64,000 bases of DNA from Gaiellasilicea sp963806955 (GCA_963806955.1 CAWDZG010000001.1:248001-312000), one strand, 5' to 3'; positions 52,029 through 61,290 are shown, counted from the stretch's first letter. Notes: generated from the sequence alone by a model not told the origin. Program-made: numbers and translations.

Positions 52029-52417
52029 TCGCCTACCTCGAGCTCGCCGACTACCTGCTCATCGCGGAGAGCGTGCTCGGAGTTCCCGCAGAGGCGATCG
52101 CGAACTTCGATCGGATCGGACTCGCCCAGTCCGCGCTCGCCGCGCCGCAAGGCGGTTTCGGCGGCGTCGAGGCGTACCCGGACTTCGAGACGAAGGTCGC
52201 CGTCCTTTGCTGGCATCTCGTCAAGAACCATCCGCTCCCTGACGGCAACAAACGCTGCGCGTTCCTCGCCACGGTCGAGTTCGTCGAGCGGAACGGGCGA
52301 ACTTGGGTGCCGGCACCGGGCGATCCGACCGAGACCGATGATGTCATTCGCGGCGTCGCGAGCAGCGACCTGAGTCAGGCGGACTTCCGCGAATGGATCG
52401 CGGCGCGCTGCGGGTAG
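52025..52417 (+). CDS. doc: Doc-type (Fic/DOC) toxin
   Basis: Death-on-curing family protein of 130 residues. The Fic/Doc motif is HPLPDGNKRCAF (residues 69-80), with catalytic His69 and the anion-binding Asp-Gly-Asn-Lys. Doc of phage P1 phosphorylates elongation factor Tu and stops translation. It begins YLELADYLLIAESVLGVPAE, typical of Doc relatives paired with short antitoxins. Start is TTG at 52025, overlapping the antitoxin stop. All key residues are present, so it looks active. Confidence 0.85.
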   Translation: MIAYLELADYLLIAESVLGVPAEAIANFDRIGLAQSALAAPQGGFGGVEAYPDFETKVAVLCWHLVKNHPLPDGNKRCAFLATVEFVERNGRTWVPAPGDPTETDDVIRGVASSDLSQADFREWIAARCG

Positions 52418-52424
52418 CCCAGGT

Positions 52425-53114
52425 TCAGCGCTCTGTCAGCGCCGCATAGTCGATCTCGCTCTCATCGACGAGCACGTGCGTGTAGGTGTTCGCCGTTACC
52501 GCGAGGTTGCGCTGGCCGACGTGCTCGCCGATCCGGGCCCACGGCACGCCGCCGAGATGCAAGAGGGAGATCCGTCGATGACGGAGGTCGTGCGGCGAGA
52601 ACGCCGGGACGCCGGCGGCGGTGCAAGCGCGCGCGATGGCTGTCCGCAGGCGGTCCGCCGTGACCCCCAGGAAGACAAGGGCCGCGCTCACGCGGTCGTC
52701 CCGAGGGAGAAGGTCGAGCACAGCCCGGAACAGCGGCTCGGGTACGGCGACCCAACGTGCGCGGCCGGTCTTCGCGACAGCCTGCGAGACGCGCCAGCGC
52801 CCGCGCGGCTCGTCGATGTCGCCCCAGGTGAGCTGCTCGAGCTCTCCGACCCGCATTCCGGTCGAATCGAGGACGAGCAGCGGCAGCCGATAACGCGGCG
52901 GCAAGAGCCGGTGAACCGCGAGCACGTGCTCGGCCGTCGGAGGGTTGAACTCACGCCGCGTCTCGTACGCAGGCAGCGCCGCCCTGCTCTGTTCGGCAGC
53001 CCTGCTCGGGGACGTCAAGATCGGAGTCATCATGCTCGGCGCGTTCTGGCTCGGTCGGGCGGTTCCAGTTTGGATAGCGCCGATGCTCATCGCCGATGTC
53101 CGTGACGTCGACAA
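52425..53114 (-). CDS. Tyrosine recombinase, catalytic domain only (truncated integrase)
   Basis: The catalytic domain of a phage-type integrase is complete: Arg88 (STGMRVGELEQLTW), Lys115 (AVAKTGRARWV), His175-x-x-Arg178 (SPHDLRHRRISLLH), His198 (GEHVGQRN) and Tyr211 (TANTYTHV). The core-binding domain that normally precedes it (about 150 residues) is missing. The first 50 residues of the frame look non-coding and overlap a membrane protein read on the other strand. It is probably a 5'-truncated remnant of the integrase that placed this element in the tRNA-Glu gene. The true start, if any, is unknown. Confidence 0.75.
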   Translation of the reverse strand: MSTSRTSAMSIGAIQTGTARPSQNAPSMMTPILTSPSRAAEQSRAALPAYETRREFNPPTAEHVLAVHRLLPPRYRLPLLVLDSTGMRVGELEQLTWGDIDEPRGRWRVSQAVAKTGRARWVAVPEPLFRAVLDLLPRDDRVSAALVFLGVTADRLRTAIARACTAAGVPAFSPHDLRHRRISLLHLGGVPWARIGEHVGQRNLAVTANTYTHVLVDESEIDYAALTER

Positions 53115-53235
53115 GCTGGTCGAGGCGGTTCGAGATAGTCGCCGGGACTTCGCACGGATTCACCTGCTGGGCGTCGTTGCCTGCGCTGTCGCCCTTGTCG
53201 TTCTTCTGGGAACTGCCATCGAGCTCGAATTGTAA
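52945..53235 (+). CDS. Small membrane protein, probably a C-terminal fragment
   Basis: Frame of 96 codons opening at a TTG with GGAGGG upstream. Two hydrophobic segments (IGVIMLGAFWLGRAVPVW; LLGVVACAVALVVLLGTAI) flank a charged loop. The pattern resembles the last helices of MauE/DoxX-like redox-associated membrane proteins, which often accompany Cys-rich exported proteins like the next gene, but the similarity is only by eye. The first 20 residues overlap the truncated integrase, so the gene has probably lost its 5' part in the same event. Confidence 0.5.
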   Translation: MNSRRVSYAGSAALLCSAALLGDVKIGVIMLGAFWLGRAVPVWIAPMLIADVRDVDKLVEAVRDSRRDFARIHLLGVVACAVALVVLLGTAIELEL

Positions 53236-53262
53236 GAAGCTACGAAAGGAGGAGGCATCACC

Positions 53263-53631
53263 GTGTCAACCGAGGACCTCATCACGAAGTTGGGGGAGAG
53301 AACCGACCGTTCTCGGTTCCTTCGCCGCGCCGCCGTCGCGACGGCAGGAGTCACCGCAGCGATGCTTGGTTTCGCATCCGATGCGCACGCCTTGTACTAC
53401 ATCAAGTGTTGCGAGCTCTGCCGCCAGCCTGGATGTGGCGGCTGGGATCCGATCTGCAGTTGGTGCTGGTACTGCTGTCACACCGATCATCGGCAGTACA
53501 AGTGCTGCGAGTACTACTCGGCGGGCAACTGCAACGGGTCATGCGTGAACGTGTTTTGTTCGACCTATCAGGACTGGGGCACGTGTCTCGCCCCGGGGCC
53601 AAACCTGCGCTCAGCCGTGCCCGTGCCGTGA
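53263..53631 (+). CDS. Cys-rich protein with twin-arginine-like signal
   Basis: Protein of 122 residues. N-terminal RSRFLRRAAVATAGVTAAML resembles a Tat signal (paired arginines before a mild hydrophobic stretch), with possible cleavage after AHA near residue 45. The mature part of about 75 residues has 14 cysteines, including four CC pairs or near-pairs (KCCELC, CSWCWYCC, KCCEYY, CNGSC, FC). This cysteine density recalls the light chain of methylamine dehydrogenase, which is exported by Tat and full of disulfides, but I do not claim homology. A very strong AAAGGAGGAGG precedes the GTG. Followed by a lipoprotein gene with a GTGA overlap. Confidence 0.7.
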   Translation: MSTEDLITKLGERTDRSRFLRRAAVATAGVTAAMLGFASDAHALYYIKCCELCRQPGCGGWDPICSWCWYCCHTDHRQYKCCEYYSAGNCNGSCVNVFCSTYQDWGTCLAPGPNLRSAVPVP

Positions 53632-54107
53632 GCTCAGGCCTGGTGCGGTGGATCTGCGTCCTTGCGGCCACGCTCAGCGTGGCCGCAAGCGGCTGCAGCA
53701 ACGATTCGAAGGAAACTGTCCGTTCATCTGAAGGCGACTGTCAGACGACGAAGCCCAACGGGTCGACGCCACCGGGAGAGGCTGCGAGTTCCGGTCATCA
53801 TGGGAACGGATCCTTGTGGACGGTCCTGAGTTCTGATGGCACGATCGATGGTCGCGCGGCCGGCGATGTTCTCCCGGACGGTTCGGTACGAATCAAGTTC
53901 CCCTGGTGGCGGACCGCGCGGGGTGCTCTTGAGATAAGCGGCTACTCATCCAGTGCCGAGGGCAGCATCCGTGCACACATCCCGGACGGCTATGGCGATT
54001 CGGGATTCCAGGCCTCGGCAATCACGTTCCCCCGGCCGGGCTGCTGGACGGTTCGCGCAAGAGCAGGCTCAGCTCGTCTCACGTTTACTGTGCTCATCGC
54101 TGCTTAG
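53628..54107 (+). CDS. Lipoprotein of unknown function
   Basis: Protein of 159 residues starting with GTG in the overlap. The lipobox is SVAASGC with Cys23 as the lipidated residue. After a Ser/Gly-rich stretch there is a compact beta-rich domain: GSLWTVLSSDGTI, SVRIKFPWWRTARGALEISG, GYGDSGFQASAITFPRPGCW, WTVRARAGSARLTFTVLI. This looks like a single Ig-like or similar fold anchored outside the membrane. Related lipoproteins are common in actinobacteria, without known role. It is the last gene of the element's cargo operon. Confidence 0.7.
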   Translation: MSSGLVRWICVLAATLSVAASGCSNDSKETVRSSEGDCQTTKPNGSTPPGEAASSGHHGNGSLWTVLSSDGTIDGRAAGDVLPDGSVRIKFPWWRTARGALEISGYSSSAEGSIRAHIPDGYGDSGFQASAITFPRPGCWTVRARAGSARLTFTVLIAA

Positions 54108-54478
54108 AGTCTTGGTTCCCGAGCCGCGAATGGGGGGATGTCGGCGGGACCTCGTGGCCCAGTCGTGGCCCAAACGCCCGCAAACCCATCTGTCTGCCGC
54201 GTGACGTCAGCCGGGCAGCCAGCGGCAGGAGGCGCATGTTTGTGGGGAAATGGCTGCGACCGGCTCTGTGAGTCGTCGAACGTTTACCAGCTCGACAAGC
54301 TCGCGGTCACCGGAGGGCAACACGGGCATCCAAGTCAGCTCCGGTCTAACCCCGCTGTCGCCTGAGCCGACAACGAGCCGTGGTATCACCGAGGTATGCA
54401 CCGCATGCGCCTGAGCGGCATCCGTGACGCCTCTGACCCACGGTTTCAAGCCAAAACCGCGATGGAGAAACGAGTAGA
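54108..54478. other. Gene-free stretch at the tRNA end of the element
   Basis: 371 bases between the lipoprotein and tRNA-Glu. Contains the second end repeat (54382-54402). Short open frames on both strands lack a Shine-Dalgarno and protein-like composition. Probably the att region for integrase binding. Confidence 0.55.
54382..54402 (+). repeat. Shared end repeat, right copy
   Basis: Same 21-bp sequence as 51665-51685 with one mismatch (GGTATCACCG .. GGTATGCACC), same orientation. Confidence 0.5.
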
Positions 54479-54479
54479 A

Positions 54480-54552
54480 AGGCCCATACGGGATTCGAAC
54501 CCGTGCCGCCGCCGTGAGAGGGCGGTGTCCTAGGCCACTAGACGAATGGGCC
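54480..54552 (-). tRNA. tRNA-Glu (anticodon CTC)
   Basis: Reading the minus strand: acceptor arm GGCCCAT/ATGGGCC, D-arm TCGTCTAGTGGCCTAGGA, anticodon stem CCGCC/GGCGG with loop CTCTCAC giving anticodon CTC (reads GAG), and T-arm CACGGGTTCGAATCCCG. CCA is not encoded. The 3' end faces left into the integrated element, and its last 20 bases plus two flanking bases are duplicated at 51611-51632. The base at the discriminator position is T, which is unusual for tRNA-Glu and may come from integration. Confidence 0.95.
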
Positions 54553-54680
54553 GTGGCGGGCGCCAGTGTAGCGAAACAGATCCGGAGCCAAGCTTTACCA
54601 AGGCTTTCCCTTCGCTTGCCCTGATCCTGGGAGGGCGACGGGCATCCTCGTCTCATGAGCGAAACAAGGAGGGACGAACG

Positions 54681-55136
54681 ATGACGAAGCTTCTGCTCGG
54701 CCTGCTCGGCGCCGGTGTGATCGCGACCGGCGGCTATGCCGCCGCGAGCGGCATCGAGTCCGACCCGGCCCGGACGGTGTCGCTGCCGTCGGCCACGACG
54801 ACGGATACGACGACGGGCACGACGACCGCGACCACGATGGGTACGACGACGGAGGAGCGGCGCACCACGGCCGGGGCGACCACCAGCACGCAGGAGGACG
54901 TCTCCGGTCCGTGTGACGAGGCGGAGCACCGGAACGACGCACGCTGCGCTGGTGCGAGCTTGCCGTCCCCGCCGGTGGCCCCGGCACCCGCCACGACGAC
55001 CCACGACGACGACGAGGACGACGACGGTGGTCACCGTGGCCGCGATGACGACGACGACGACCACGACGACGACGACCACGACAACGACGACGACCGGGAC
55101 GACGACCGCTCCGGGTCGAACAGCGGCAAGGGCTAG
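54681..55136 (+). CDS. Exported Thr-rich/Asp-His-rich low-complexity protein
   Basis: Protein of 151 residues. N-terminal hydrophobic segment (LLLGLLGAGVIATGGYAAA) is a signal or anchor. Then comes a Thr-rich stretch (TTTDTTTGTTTATT), a short part with two cysteines (SGPCDEAEHRNDARCAG) and an extremely acidic C-terminus of alternating Asp and His (about residues 110-145). This tail should bind divalent metals such as calcium, copper or zinc. AGGAGG lies before the ATG. It shares layout with the product of 57676-57996 at the other end of this cluster. No family recognised. Confidence 0.7.
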   Translation: MTKLLLGLLGAGVIATGGYAAASGIESDPARTVSLPSATTTDTTTGTTTATTMGTTTEERRTTAGATTSTQEDVSGPCDEAEHRNDARCAGASLPSPPVAPAPATTTHDDDEDDDGGHRGRDDDDDDHDDDDHDNDDDRDDDRSGSNSGKG

Positions 55137-55170
55137 TCGTGCACATCCACCACTCCCAGGAGAACACCAC

Positions 55171-55527
55171 ATGAAGCTGATCCTGCTCAGCCTGCTCGTC
55201 GCCACGGTTGCGGCCGCCTCGCTCGCCGGCGTCGCTCGTAGCGCCGCCACGGCCCAGACCGTCCGCGTGACCGAGACGAGCTACTCGATCCGGCTCTCGG
55301 CGAAGCCGCGCGCCGGCGCCGTCAGGTTCACGATCCGCAACGCCGGCGACGACGGGCACGACTTCTGGCTCCGCGGCGGCGGCAAGACCTGGAAGACGCG
55401 CATGCTCGGCGAGGGCCGGACCGCCGTGCTCACCGCCACCCTGCGCAAGGGCGTCCGCTACTCGTACTGGTGCGCCGTGGGCTCGCACAAGTCGAAGGGC
55501 ATGCGCGGCAGCTTCGTCGCCCGCTAG
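55171..55527 (+). CDS. Cupredoxin-like copper protein
   Basis: Exported protein of 118 residues. Signal peptide about residues 1-27 (LLSLLVATVAAASLAGVARS). The mature domain is a small beta-barrel (VRVTETSYSIRLSAKPRAGA; VRFTIRNAGDDGHDFWL). Likely type 1 copper ligands are His in GHDFW, then Cys, His and Met in YSYWCAVGSHKSKGM, the C-x4-H-x4-M spacing of plastocyanin-like proteins. It probably carries electrons or copper outside the membrane. It lies between the Asp/His-rich protein and the two-component system. Confidence 0.8.
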   Translation: MKLILLSLLVATVAAASLAGVARSAATAQTVRVTETSYSIRLSAKPRAGAVRFTIRNAGDDGHDFWLRGGGKTWKTRMLGEGRTAVLTATLRKGVRYSYWCAVGSHKSKGMRGSFVAR

Positions 55528-55601
55528 TCGTCCACGAGACGGGGGTGCGCCTCTCACCTGGGGCGTGCCCCGGTCTCCGGCGTGGGGAGGGCATGATTCC
55601 G

Positions 55602-56305
<704 letters not shown>

Positions 56306-56309
<4 letters not shown>

Positions 56310-57676
56310 GCCTGCGGCTGCGGCTGCTCGCGGCGTTCGCATACGTGCTGGTGCTGGTTCTGGTCGCACTCGAGATCCCGCTCGTGCTCAGCCTCTCCAG
56401 TCGCGTCGACAACGAGGTGCGCTCGCAGGCCGCCGCGCAGGCCCAGGTCGTCGCCGCCGCCGCGTCGGCACGAATCGGCGACCGTCAGCAGCTCGCCGAG
56501 GTGGCCGAGCAGGCAGGGCGGGATCTCGGCGCCCGGGTGGTCGTCGTCGACCCGGCCGGCCGCCTGCTCGCGGACTCGGCGGGGACGACTCTGGCGGACG
56601 AGGCCTATTCGAGCCGCCCGGAGATCGCCGCGGCCCTCAAGGGGCGCGCGCAGCAGGGCACGAGGCACAGCGACACCCTCGGCGAGGAGCTGCTCTACAC
56701 GGCCGTGCCGATCCTCGACCGCGGCCGGACCGTCGGGGCCGTTCGCGTGACCCAGAGCAACGAGGCCGTCGCCAGTCGTGTGCGCCGGAACGTCCTCGTC
56801 GTCGTCGGCGTCGGGCTTGCGGCGCTCGCGCTCGGGCTCGGGATCGCGTGGGTGCTCGCCGGCTCGCTCGCGCGGCCGCTGCGCACGCTCGCGCGCACGG
56901 CGCGCCGCGTGGAAGACGGGCAGCTCGATGCGCGCGCCGAGGTCGCCGGGGCGCGAGAGCAACAGGAGGTGGCGGTCGCGTTCAACGAGATGACCGAGCG
57001 GCTCGGGCAGGTGCTCGAGGCCCAGCGGGAGTTCGTGGGCAACGCCTCGCACCAGCTGCGCACGCCGCTGACCGGCCTCCGGCTCCGACTCGAGGCGGCC
57101 GGTGTGAAAGCGGAGGATCCCGCTGCGGTCAGACACGAGCTCGAGCTCGCGGAGGCGGAGGTCGAGCGGCTGACCCGCCTCCTGAACGCGCTGCTCACGC
57201 TTGCGCGCGAGGGCGACCGGCCGCCGGTGCACGCGCCCGTGTCGCTCCGGCAGGCCGCAGAGGATGCCTACGAGCGCTGGCTGCCGCGAGCGCACTCGAG
57301 TGGGCACGTCCTCGAGCTCGACGGGAGCGAGGACGGCCTCGTGCGCGCGGGCGAGGAGGATCTGGCGATCGCGCTCGACAACCTGATCGAGAACGCGCTC
57401 GTCTACGCGCCGGCCGGCACGACGGTGACGCTCACCTGGGACTCCCGTGGCCGGCTGGCGGTGCTCGACGAGGGTCCTGGGGTGGCACCGGGCCAGGAGC
57501 GGGCTGTCTTCGAGCGCTTTCGACGTGGGCTCACCGACCGCCCCGGGACGGGGCTCGGGCTCGCGATCGTCGACACGCTGGCGCGCCGCTGGGGCGGCAG
57601 CGCGTCGATCGGCAGCCGTGACGGTGCGGGCGGCACTCGCGCCGAGGTCGTCCTGCCGCCGGTGGGGCGAGGCTGA
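56306..57676 (+). CDS. Membrane sensor histidine kinase
   Basis: Kinase of 456 residues. It has a first transmembrane helix (LLAAFAYVLVLVLVALEIPL, cited by its core), an extracellular sensor domain of about 130 residues (VVDPAGRLLADS suggests a PAS/CACHE-like fold) and a second helix (VLVVVGVGLAALALGLGIAW). Then come HAMP, HisKA with His249 (VGNASHQLRTPLTGLRLRLE), and HATPase (DNLIENALVYAPAG, LDEGPGVAPG, GTGLGLAIVDTLARRWGG). It forms a standard pair with the response regulator upstream (ATGA overlap). Its stop shares a base with the next small gene (TGATG). Confidence 0.93.
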
Positions 57677-57996
57677 TGCGGACGGTTCTGCTCGGCCTGC
57701 TCGGCCTCGCGCTCTCGGTTGCGGTCGGGCTCGGTGTCCACGTGCTCACGCGCAGCACGATCTCGCTGCCGGTCGTGCAGCTGGAGCAGCCCGCGCTCGC
57801 CCCGCCCCCGGTGGCATCCACGCGAACGACCACTCCTGCCCGCACCACGACCACGGCGACGACGACCACGACGACCACGACGGAGCCGCCCGCGGGCACG
57901 GGTGCAGCGACCGAGACCGACGACGACTCGGGGCGCGGCCGCGGCCGCGGACGTGGTGGCGGAGGCAGCAGCGGCCCAGGCGGCGGCGACGACTGA
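57676..57996 (+). CDS. Small exported Thr-rich, Gly/Arg-rich protein
   Basis: Protein of 106 residues. N-terminal hydrophobic segment LLGLLGLALSVAVGLGVHVL. A Thr tract follows (TTTATTTTTTTTEPP), then an Asp-rich patch (ETDDDSGRGRGRG) and a Gly-rich end. Layout is like the 54681-55136 product, and both stand at the edges of the two-component cluster. Translation is coupled to the sensor kinase. It may be an anchored partner of the sensor or a simple surface polymer-like protein; function unknown. Confidence 0.65.
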   Translation: MRTVLLGLLGLALSVAVGLGVHVLTRSTISLPVVQLEQPALAPPPVASTRTTTPARTTTTATTTTTTTTEPPAGTGAATETDDDSGRGRGRGRGGGGSSGPGGGDD

Positions 57997-58014
57997 GACG
58001 TAGGATCCCGCGTC

Positions 58015-58607
58015 ATGGTCACGGACACGCAGCGCGAGAAGCGCAGGCTGATCCTGCGCGCCGCGATCACCGTGTTCGCGCGCAGCGGCTACCACACGAG
58101 CCGCGTCTCGGACGTGGCCACGGAGGCCGGCGTCGCGTACGGGCTCGTCTACCACTACTTCGGCTCGAAGGAGGATCTGCTGCGGGCGATCTTCCGGCGC
58201 ACGTGGACCCGCATGCTCGAGGCGGTCGAGGAGGTCGAGCGCGACGACGCGCCTGCACGGGAGCAGATCGCGGCGGTCGCGCGGATCGTGCTCGGCGCCT
58301 GGCAGGCCGACCCCGATCTCGTCCGCGTGCTCGTGCGCGAGGTCGCGCGCAGCCCGCAGCTCGGGGCGAGGTCGACGAGATCGCGCACGCCTTCGCGGCG
58401 CTGGAGCGGATCGTCCGGCGGGGTCAGGAGAAAGGTGAGCTGCGCGCCGACGTCGACGCCCGCATCGCGGCGCGGATCCTCTACGGCGCGCTCGAGGAGA
58501 TCCTCACGGCGTGGGTGTTCGGCGGCCCGCCGGAGGCCGACGACGAGGTGGCGGAGACTGAGCGCACCGTCGTGCGTGTGCTCGCGGACGGCCTCACCGT
58601 GGGGTGA
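58015..58607 (+). pseudogene. TetR-family regulator with a frameshift
   Basis: N-terminal DNA-binding domain is typical: REKRRLILRAAITVFARSGY, HTSRVSDVATEAGVAYGLVY, HYFGSKEDLLRAIF (residues about 8-60). After SPQLG (near 58365) the frame is lost. With one base added it continues EVDEIAHAFAALERIVRRGQ, EKGELRADVDARIAARILYG and ends VVRVLADGLTVG at 58607, a normal ligand-binding domain. The whole would have about 197 residues, close to FadR/AcrR-type repressors. The shift is a missing base, unlike the extra bases elsewhere here. Either error or recent inactivation. A palindrome overlapping its stop might be a terminator or operator. Confidence 0.8.
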
Positions 58608-58628
58608 CATGTCTCCGGTGACATGTCA
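58605..58628. promoter_or_regulatory. Inverted repeat with TGACATGT arms after TetR gene
   Basis: TGACATGT at 58605-58612 and its complement ACATGTCA at 58621-58628 with an 8-base loop. The second part is itself the palindrome TGACATGTCA (58619-58628). It could be a weak terminator for the TetR gene or an operator in front of the protease gene 120 bp downstream. No T run. Confidence 0.4.
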
Positions 58629-58746
58629 ATAGCCGATTGATTCGTCAGTCAATTGCAAAGAATATGCCTGCGAGGTTTGACGAACGAATAGCGCGGTAGG
58701 ACATTCCGGGTTCGTTTCCTTCACTCGACGTGAATTGGAGTCCTGG

Positions 58747-61290
58747 ATGCGCCTTCGCTTCTCGCTCGTCGCCCTGTTCGCCGGGCTGACGGCACTTCTC
58801 CCCGCCGCGGCCTCGCAGGCGGCGACCCCGGCCGCGGGCAGCGTCTCGCCGGCCGCGACCGCGGCCATCTGGACCGGTGGGCCGTTCATCACCTCCAACC
58901 CCGCGGGCCTCTGCCTCGCGGTCGATCCGTCCTGCGACACGTACGCACTCACGATCGTGCCGCCCGCGATCGGCAACTACACGGTCGAGATCACGACCAC
59001 GCCGTCGGCGGAGGGCGACGACTACGACCTCTACGTCAACGGGCCCGACGGCCAGCGGGTCGGGAGCTCGACCTCGCCGGGCGGCCACGAGAAGGTCGTT
59101 CTCTCGAACCCGCCCGCCGGCACCTACGGCGTGAGCACGCTGGCGTGGCTCGTGCAGCCGGGCGGCACGTACACCGGCAATGCGAACATGAGCCGTCGCG
59201 TCGTCGCCGCCGCCGGCCGACACGGGCAGCGTCCTCCACCCGTACGACCCGACGGCCGCGCAGGCCACGGTCGAGGTGCCGCTGCGGGTCGTCGCCGTCG
59301 GCTTCGCCCCCGGCGAGCTCGACGAGGCGAAAGTGCTCGGCGAGATCCCGGACTACCAGCGCCCCGGCGTGCTGATCCCGCGCGGCCAGAGCTCGAGCGG
59401 CGACCAGTTCCCGCTCTTCGGCGTCGAGACGCTCGTCAACCACGGCCGCAACTACTACAACGACTCGAAGCCGTTCACTCGTCCCGTACGAGTACGACTG
59501 GAAGCCGGAGCTGATCTACGCGCCGACGGAGTTCACGACCGGCCTCTTCAACGCGATGAAGGCCCACTCGGCGACCGGTGAGTTCTCGAACTCGCGCAAC
59601 CGCGACTACCTGGCGGGCTACAACGCCACGCGCGGCGCCTTCCGCGGCACCGGCGCGCTCGTCGAGCCGAACGACGCCCGTCCGCTTCGTCGACGGCGAG
59701 AAGGTCGAGGACTGGATCTCGGCCAACTCGAAGGCGCTGCTCGGCTGGGACGACCCCGCTCGCGGCAAGGGCCCGGGCCGCAACCCCGGCTACACCGTCT
59801 ACATCCTCAACACGTGGGACTCGGCCGAGGCCCGCGCGATCCTGCGCCCGCAGGACGAGTACCACGTCTGGAAGGTCAACCGGACCGACCCGGACACGGG
59901 CGACTTCGACGGGATCGACTGGGCGCGCATCTGGGGCGGCCGCTACCGCTTCATGCTCGTCGACACCGGCGCCGCGCCGAACCCGTACGAGGCGGAGACG
60001 TGGGGCAACCGCAACCGCTCTGTCTACGGCTCGGCGAACTACGACCCGCCGCTCTGGGAGTACCGCGCGAACGCGCCGCGGCCGGTCACCCTCGTCAACA
60101 CCGACGAGAGCGTCGAGCAGGCGGTCACGCCCGGCGCGACGTGGGACGAGAACCAGCTCAACCTGATGCTCGGCCGCTCGGTCGGGCAGGCGGCCTCGTT
60201 CCGCTTCCTGCACTCGTATCTCTACGAGCCGTACCCGGCCACCGGCCAGTACTGGTTCTCGGACAACGTGTGGCACGACGCGAAGGCGGAGCTGCCGTGG
60301 GCGTCCGACCTCTCGAAGCTCTACGACCAGGACACGGTCCTGGCAGGGTTGCGGACGCTGACCCCGTACCTCACGTTCGCCGGTGATGTGCGTTTCGCGT
60401 ACCTCGGCGAGGGCGGTGCCGACAACGACGCCGACCAGGCGATGCTCGACCAGGCCAAGCGGGACGGCGACGACGTCGCCGGCGCGCCGGGCGTGTCGAT
60501 GCACACGAACACCGCGATGGACTACATCGACCAGCAGGTGCGGCTCTTCCGCGGCGGCGCCTGCTACACGACGGTGCCGGCGATCAACGTCGTCGCCGAG
60601 AAGCACTACGCGTGGGCCCTGCCGATCGCGGCCGGGATCGCGACGAACCGGAACGGCGTGCCGTGGGGCTACCTCGGCTCCGTGAACGACGTCTTCAAGT
60701 CGCCGCAGTCCGACCGCGACCAGTCGATGGCGTTCGCCCATCCGCAGGTCTCGGGCGGTGCGTTCACGTACACATCGATCCACGAGGCGAGCCACTACCT
60801 CGGCCTGGCGCACCCGCACGACTCGATCGGTGCGACCCGGAACGCCGACGGCACGCCGCGCTACTACGACGGCTTCACGTGGGCGTACAACTCGACGGCC
60901 GCGCCGACGACGTACTCGCACACCGAGCTCGTCTACTCGATCCTCGACCAGGAGAACATCGCCCGCGGCCACGCGGCGTACTACCTGAAGTGGGCCGACG
61001 AGGCGCTCGCGGAGGGCGGCGAGGCGTTCGCATCGCGCGGCGTCACGCAGATCGCCCTGTTGCCGAGGGACGCGGCCCGGCTGCGCAAGCAGTCGATCGA
61101 CGCGCAGGCGAAGGCCGAGAAGGCGTTCGCGAGGTTCGACTTCGTCAACGCGACGTTCGCCGCGCAGACCGCGTGGCGGGCGGCGGCCGCCTACCGCGAC
61201 ATCGCGATGGGACTCGAGCCCGGCACGAGCGAGCTCGAGAAGGGCACGCGGAAGGAAGGCGCAGAGGCCTGTCCGTCGGCCAAGCGCTAG
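58747..61290 (+). pseudogene. Secreted metzincin-type metalloprotease, three +1 frameshifts
   Basis: Large exported protease of about 845 residues once corrected. Signal peptide (LRFSLVALFAGLTALLPAAA). A pre-peptidase-like beta domain lies near residues 75-130 (DDYDLYVNGPDGQRVG; SNPPAGTYGVSTLAW). After one extra base near 59212 the frame reads ADTGSVLHPYDPTAAQATVE. After a second near 59480 it reads VPYEYDWKPELIYAPTEF, and after a third near 59690 VRFVDGEKVEDWI; from there it is open to 61290. The zinc site HEASHYLGLAH (60782-60814) is a full HExxHxxGxxH motif. Family beyond metzincin not identified. It is followed by a strong terminator. Confidence 0.78.

Larger units (their letters stand above)
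51611..54500. mobile_element. Small tRNA-Glu-integrated element (about 2.9 kb)
   Basis: Bounded by a 22-bp perfect direct repeat: 51611-51632 and 54479-54500, the latter being the acceptor and T-arm part of the intact tRNA-Glu gene plus two bases outside it. Integration at the 3' end of a tRNA with such a duplication is the usual mark of tyrosine-recombinase elements. Inside are an RHH-Doc toxin-antitoxin pair, an integrase catalytic domain, a membrane protein fragment, a Cys-rich exported protein and a lipoprotein. GC is lower than the flanks. The integrase lacks its N-terminal domain, so the element is probably no longer mobile on its own. Confidence 0.75.

Noticed and set aside
54138..54365. 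75-codon rightward frame before tRNA-Glu
   Set aside because: No ribosome site and composition unlike protein; lies in the probable att region.
54990..55120. GAC-rich tandem repeat as CRISPR or microsatellite
   Set aside because: It encodes the Asp/His tail of an exported protein in frame, with no regular spacers.
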